Shown: piece by piece, positions 61,546 through 64,000 of the stretch
Position numbering within the stretch: position 1 is the first letter of the stretch
How the letters are laid out: the number at the start of each line of letters is the position of its first letter
DNA from: Rhizobium sp. RU33A
Lineage (GTDB): Bacteria > Pseudomonadota > Alphaproteobacteria > Rhizobiales > Rhizobiaceae
Direction of reading: 5' to 3'
DNA length: 64,000 bases
NCBI RefSeq assembly: GCF_900156055.1
Contig: NZ_FTMQ01000004.1
Location: forward strand, 124,001-188,000
Notes under the pieces: generated by a model
What the model saw: only the letters and a program-made list of their open reading frames with translations
The model's database searches: none
What the model was told of the DNA's origin: nothing
Position numbers and translations under genes: made by a program

Positions 61546-61575
61546 AGGAGGCCGGCGATGTTGCGCCGGCCTCCT
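61546..61575 (-). terminator. terminator after the IalB-family gene
   Basis: AGGAGGCCGGCG and CGCCGGCCTCCT form a perfect 12-pair stem with a six-base loop; the minus strand continues TTCATTTTTGC. It begins 24 bases after the gene's stop codon. Confidence 0.75.
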
Positions 61576-61598
61576 CAATCCAAACAAGCAATGCAGTC

Positions 61599-62102
61599 TT
61601 AATTGCAGTTCTGGATCTTCTGCAGCGCGGCAGAGATACCCGAAAGCGAGTAAGTGTAGCTTGTGGCCGTACCACGAGCCGAAGTTGCCTTGACGGTCAT
61701 GGTCGAACCGCCCCTCATGGCGGCAACGAGTGCCGGTTCTTCGGCTGCGTTTTCAACCCATGCCGAGCTGTCCTTGACGAACAGCACGAAGTTCTTGTTG
61801 TCGATCGTCACATTGACCTTGGAGTCGCCCTTCATCGGGTAACCCATCATGGCCTGCGGCTCATACGAGATGTTCTGACCCGGGCGCTGCGAGACGACAA
61901 AGAAGATGTCGCCATGATTGACACTCGCCGGCTCCTTGGCCGTCGGAACGGAAAGCACGTAGCACACGGTGCCGCCATTCGACTTGTAGGAGTAGGCACC
62001 CCAGGCCCTGAACTGCTCGATTCGCGTGGGCGATTGCGCGTTGGCGAGCACGCTGCTCGCCAGGAGGATTGCCAGTGCGGTTACGCTACTTCTTACGAAC
62101 AT
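61599..62102 (-). CDS. invasion-associated locus B (IalB) family protein
   Basis: The 167-residue protein has a signal peptide (FVRSSVTALAILLASSVLA, cut at about residue 23, AQS) and an IalB domain with VCYVLSVPTAKEPA and DIFFVVSQRPGQ. IalB-type proteins were named in Bartonella and are widespread in Rhizobiales with no settled function. Two cysteines (VCYVL and the terminal QNCN) may form a disulfide. The ATG at 62102 is used; a start at 62129 is possible. Confidence 0.85.
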   Translation of the reverse strand: MFVRSSVTALAILLASSVLANAQSPTRIEQFRAWGAYSYKSNGGTVCYVLSVPTAKEPASVNHGDIFFVVSQRPGQNISYEPQAMMGYPMKGDSKVNVTIDNKNFVLFVKDSSAWVENAAEEPALVAAMRGGSTMTVKATSARGTATSYTYSLSGISAALQKIQNCN

Positions 62103-62365
62103 GTCTTCCTGCCGGTTGTTTCCATCCATCACCCAGCCATGCGACCGGGCGCTCATCGTCAAAACCTGTGTTCAGTTTGACTTAATTTACCTTACCAAAC
62201 GATGAACGACGCACGCCTTGTTGTCACATTCGGTGTCGGCGTTCCGTCTGGCGCCCCGAAATCCGGCATAAAACGGTTTTGGGACCTCGGTCCTGCCGAC
62301 GATGTAGAAGGAAAGAAAAAGGCAAGAGTTGGGCTGTCCGCAGACCAGCGCAGCCACAAAATCGT

Positions 62366-62746
62366 TTAGGCGGGCAACTCATGGTCAGCGAGGGCCGCAT
62401 CGGCAGCATCGTAATGCCGATCCTTGATGTGCCTGTTGATCAGGGCGATGGCCGTTGTCAGCACAGCGATGTCATCCGTGAAGCCGACAACAACGAGCAT
62501 GTCAGGGATCATATCGATCGGCAGGACAAAGTAGCCGAGTGCCGCCAGCAGGATTCCCCGGACACGAAAGGGTGTCTCGCGATCCGTCGCGCAATAGTAG
62601 GCAGCCACAAGATCCCGCGAAAACGGTATCTGCCGGGCAGCCTTTTTGAAGGTCGGCCAGAAACGGCTACGAACCTTCGCTTCCTGTTTCTCCTGCGTCT
62701 TCTCATCGCCGGGAAGCAGGATCTCACCGATCTTCACGTCATCCAT
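62366..62746 (-). CDS. DUF1232 (YkvA) family membrane protein
   Basis: The 126-residue protein has the YkvA motif GILLAALGYFVLPIDMIPDMLVVVGFTDD, which spans one or two membrane segments (residues about 64-95). The family has no known function. The N-terminal 30 residues are charged and likely cytoplasmic. A weak ribosome site precedes the ATG at 62746. It is followed by a gap and then the pterin dehydratase gene, on the same strand. Confidence 0.85.
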   Translation of the reverse strand: MDDVKIGEILLPGDEKTQEKQEAKVRSRFWPTFKKAARQIPFSRDLVAAYYCATDRETPFRVRGILLAALGYFVLPIDMIPDMLVVVGFTDDIAVLTTAIALINRHIKDRHYDAADAALADHELPA

Positions 62747-62815
62747 AGCCCATCGATCCTTTCGTTCGGACCCGATCAATCATATGTGACTGGCAGCCTG
62801 CAATTTCAATCACCG

Positions 62816-63118
62816 TCACTCGTTCCGGGCAGCCGCCAGATCCATGAGAACGGCGAGCTTGAAATCGAGTTCCGTCACACCGCCGGCAGAATGGGTGGTG
62901 AGGGTCACATCGACCTTCTTGTAGACGTTGAACCATTCCGGGTGATGATCGAGCTTCTCCGCGGCCAGCGCACATTCCGCCATGAAGCCGAAGGCCTGGC
63001 GGAAATCGCGGAAGACGAAGTGTTTTTCGATTGCGGCACCATCACGCCCCAGCGCCCAGCCATGCAACTCCTCCAACCGCGCTGCAATGGACGTCGTATC
63101 CAGTTTCTCGTATTTCAT
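62816..63118 (-). CDS. phhB: pterin-4a-carbinolamine dehydratase
   Basis: The 100-residue protein has the family core [21 protein letters not shown] and the His pair HHPEW with [16 protein letters not shown]. It dehydrates 4a-hydroxytetrahydrobiopterin after aromatic hydroxylases such as phenylalanine hydroxylase; no such hydroxylase lies nearby, and a stand-alone role is unclear. The start is divergent from the phosphatase gene by about 28 bases. Confidence 0.92.
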   Translation of the reverse strand: MKYEKLDTTSIAARLEELHGWALGRDGAAIEKHFVFRDFRQAFGFMAECALAAEKLDHHPEWFNVYKKVDVTLTTHSAGGVTELDFKLAVLMDLAAARNE

Positions 63119-63146
63119 GCTGAAACTCCTCCTTCTGGATCAACCG

Positions 63147-63605
63147 ATGCCGGCACCATCCATTCTCTTCGTCTGCCTGGGCAACATCTGCCGGTCACCG
63201 CTGGCGGAAGGAATCTACCGCCACCTCACCGCAGGGACCAGCGAAAAGCCCGTGATCGCTTCGGCCGGAATTGGCAACTGGCATGTCGGCAATCCACCGG
63301 ATCGGCGGTCGATCAAGGTCGCGGCGACAAACGGGATCGACATCTCCCGGCAGCTAGCCCGTCAGGTGCAGCCGCAAGACTTCGACAGGTTCGATCTGGT
63401 GGTCGCCATGGACAGAAGCAATCTGGCCAGGCTTCAGTCGCTTCGACCGCAGGACGCGACAGCCAGCCTGCATCTCTTCGCCGAGCTCGCATTCGGGACA
63501 CAAGAAGATGTGCCCGACCCCTACTACGGTGAAATCGAAGATTTCGAGCGGGTCTACAGCATGCTCTTTTCGGGCTGCAGCGCGGTAGTCTCGAAATTCG
63601 AATAA
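63147..63605 (+). CDS. low-molecular-weight protein-tyrosine phosphatase
   Basis: The 152-residue enzyme has the P-loop CLGNICRS (CX5R) at residues 9-16 and the general-acid Asp in DVPDPYYG. It dephosphorylates tyrosines; in rhizobia such enzymes can act on exopolysaccharide or stress regulators, but no target is visible. The ATG at 63147 is preferred; a longer start at 63117 would overlap the phhB start region. The end overlaps the convergent RNA phosphodiesterase gene by 52 bases. Confidence 0.9.
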   Translation: MPAPSILFVCLGNICRSPLAEGIYRHLTAGTSEKPVIASAGIGNWHVGNPPDRRSIKVAATNGIDISRQLARQVQPQDFDRFDLVVAMDRSNLARLQSLRPQDATASLHLFAELAFGTQEDVPDPYYGEIEDFERVYSMLFSGCSAVVSKFE

Positions 63606-64000
63606 CCACCCGTCTCATAGAGAGGGAATATCTCCTCGGTGAGATAGGGACCGCCGCCGACGGATTCCCGTGACGACAGGAGCACGAAGCGTCCAACGCG
63701 GAAGGGCATGGTGTGGAAGTTGCCGCGACCGCTCAAGTAGTGGACGACATCATCGAGGCGCGAGGCCTTCGATCGGGCAAGCGTCACATGCGGGGTGAAT
63801 TTGCGCGGGTCAGGCGGCAAGCCGATGCGCTGGCAGATCCGCTCGATCTCGCTTTGCAGCGCGAAAAGCTCCGGAGCAGAGGAAACGCCAGCCCAGATTG
63901 AATGCGGCTTCTTCGAACCGAAGGAACCAATACCGTTCAGGCTCAGGGAAAACTCGGGGCGCTCGATCCGGTCGAGCCTGTCGACGACTTCATCCGCCGT
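63554..64000 (-). CDS. thpR: RNA 2',3'-cyclic phosphodiesterase (partial, N-terminus missing)
   Basis: The 148 C-terminal residues are in the window; the frame is open to base 64000. The second HxTx motif is visible as HVTLARS, and FHTMPFRVGRFVLLSSRE follows as in the 2H phosphoesterase (LigT/ThpR) family. The first HxTx motif must lie beyond the right edge. The family hydrolyses 2',3'-cyclic phosphates and once was called 2'-5' RNA ligase. The end overlaps the phosphatase gene by 52 bases. Confidence 0.85.
   Translation of the reverse strand, partial: TADEVVDRLDRIERPEFSLSLNGIGSFGSKKPHSIWAGVSSAPELFALQSEIERICQRIGLPPDPRKFTPHVTLARSKASRLDDVVHYLSGRGNFHTMPFRVGRFVLLSSRESVGGGPYLTEEIFPLYETGGYSNFETTALQPEKSML

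Noticed and set aside
61401..62180. 259-residue frame opposite the IalB-family gene
   Set aside because: It is antisense to a gene with a signal peptide and a recognised domain, and has no support of its own.

Overview
The window is core chromosome of an alphaproteobacterium, most likely family Rhizobiaceae (Rhizobium/Agrobacterium group). The main reasons are the atpHAGDC block without the F0 genes, the mdh-sucCDAB-lpdA block, sdhCDAB, hemC-hemD-mic60-hemY, an Omp19-type lipoprotein, an IalB-type protein and an fdsGB formate dehydrogenase with a LysR gene. The coding density is high and the base composition is GC-rich throughout. I saw no tRNA or rRNA gene, CRISPR array, insertion sequence, prophage or replication origin. 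No stretch above 300 bases lacks a gene. The longest gaps are 37455-37740 (sdh promoter side), 50061-50338 (upstream of ppa, nothing recognised), 62103-62365 (upstream of ialB, nothing recognised) and 58273-58510 (between divergent argG and an SDR gene).

Layout. 1-3402 (minus strand): L-lactate dehydrogenase, a cysteine-bearing ArsR regulator, a LysR regulator and the start of an NAD-dependent formate dehydrogenase operon (fdsG, truncated fdsB). 3571-8910 (plus): a compact accessory catabolic cluster made of a LysR regulator, an AldA-like aldehyde dehydrogenase, an enolase-superfamily (mandelate racemase-like) enzyme and a GMC flavin oxidoreductase. This is the least explained part of the window. 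8978-14593 (minus): F1 ATP synthase genes atpCDGAH and a small membrane protein, then priA and a PlsC-like acyltransferase. 18020-20125 (plus): xerC and a GumN/TraB-family protein. 20106-21122 (minus): a DUF2867 gene and a cytochrome b561 gene broken by two frameshifts.

21251-31913 (minus): mdh, sucC, sucD, sucA, sucB, a MAPEG membrane protein, a small exported protein, an SDR and lpdA. Together these encode the 2-oxoglutarate to succinate part of the TCA cycle plus malate dehydrogenase. 32075-37454 (minus): zapE, an Omp19-like lipoprotein and sdhBADC, which adds succinate dehydrogenase. Most of the oxidative TCA cycle after 2-oxoglutarate therefore lies within 16 kb. 38097-41582 (minus): a METTL20-like protein lysine methyltransferase, EVE-domain and YciI proteins, gpsA and tsaD. 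41656-47561 (plus): hemC, hemD, a Mic60/mitofilin homologue, hemY, a TerB-like protein and a glutamine amidotransferase.

The rest is housekeeping: MFS transporters, YggT, DUF167, ppa, a GNAT acetyltransferase, typA, an M3 oligopeptidase, argG, an SDR, a LysE exporter, rlmN, an IalB-family protein, a DUF1232 protein, a pterin carbinolamine dehydratase, a low-molecular-weight phosphatase and a truncated RNA 2',3'-cyclic phosphodiesterase running off the right edge.

I did not find a clearly new multi-gene defence or mobile system. The best candidates for undescribed biology are the 3571-8910 catabolic cluster, whose enolase-superfamily enzyme seems to lack the usual first metal-binding Asp, and the dithiol ArsR gene that leads into the lysR-fds genes. 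Next come structured RNA spacers in the suc and atp operons, including an apparent Shine-Dalgarno separated from the sucA start by a hairpin.
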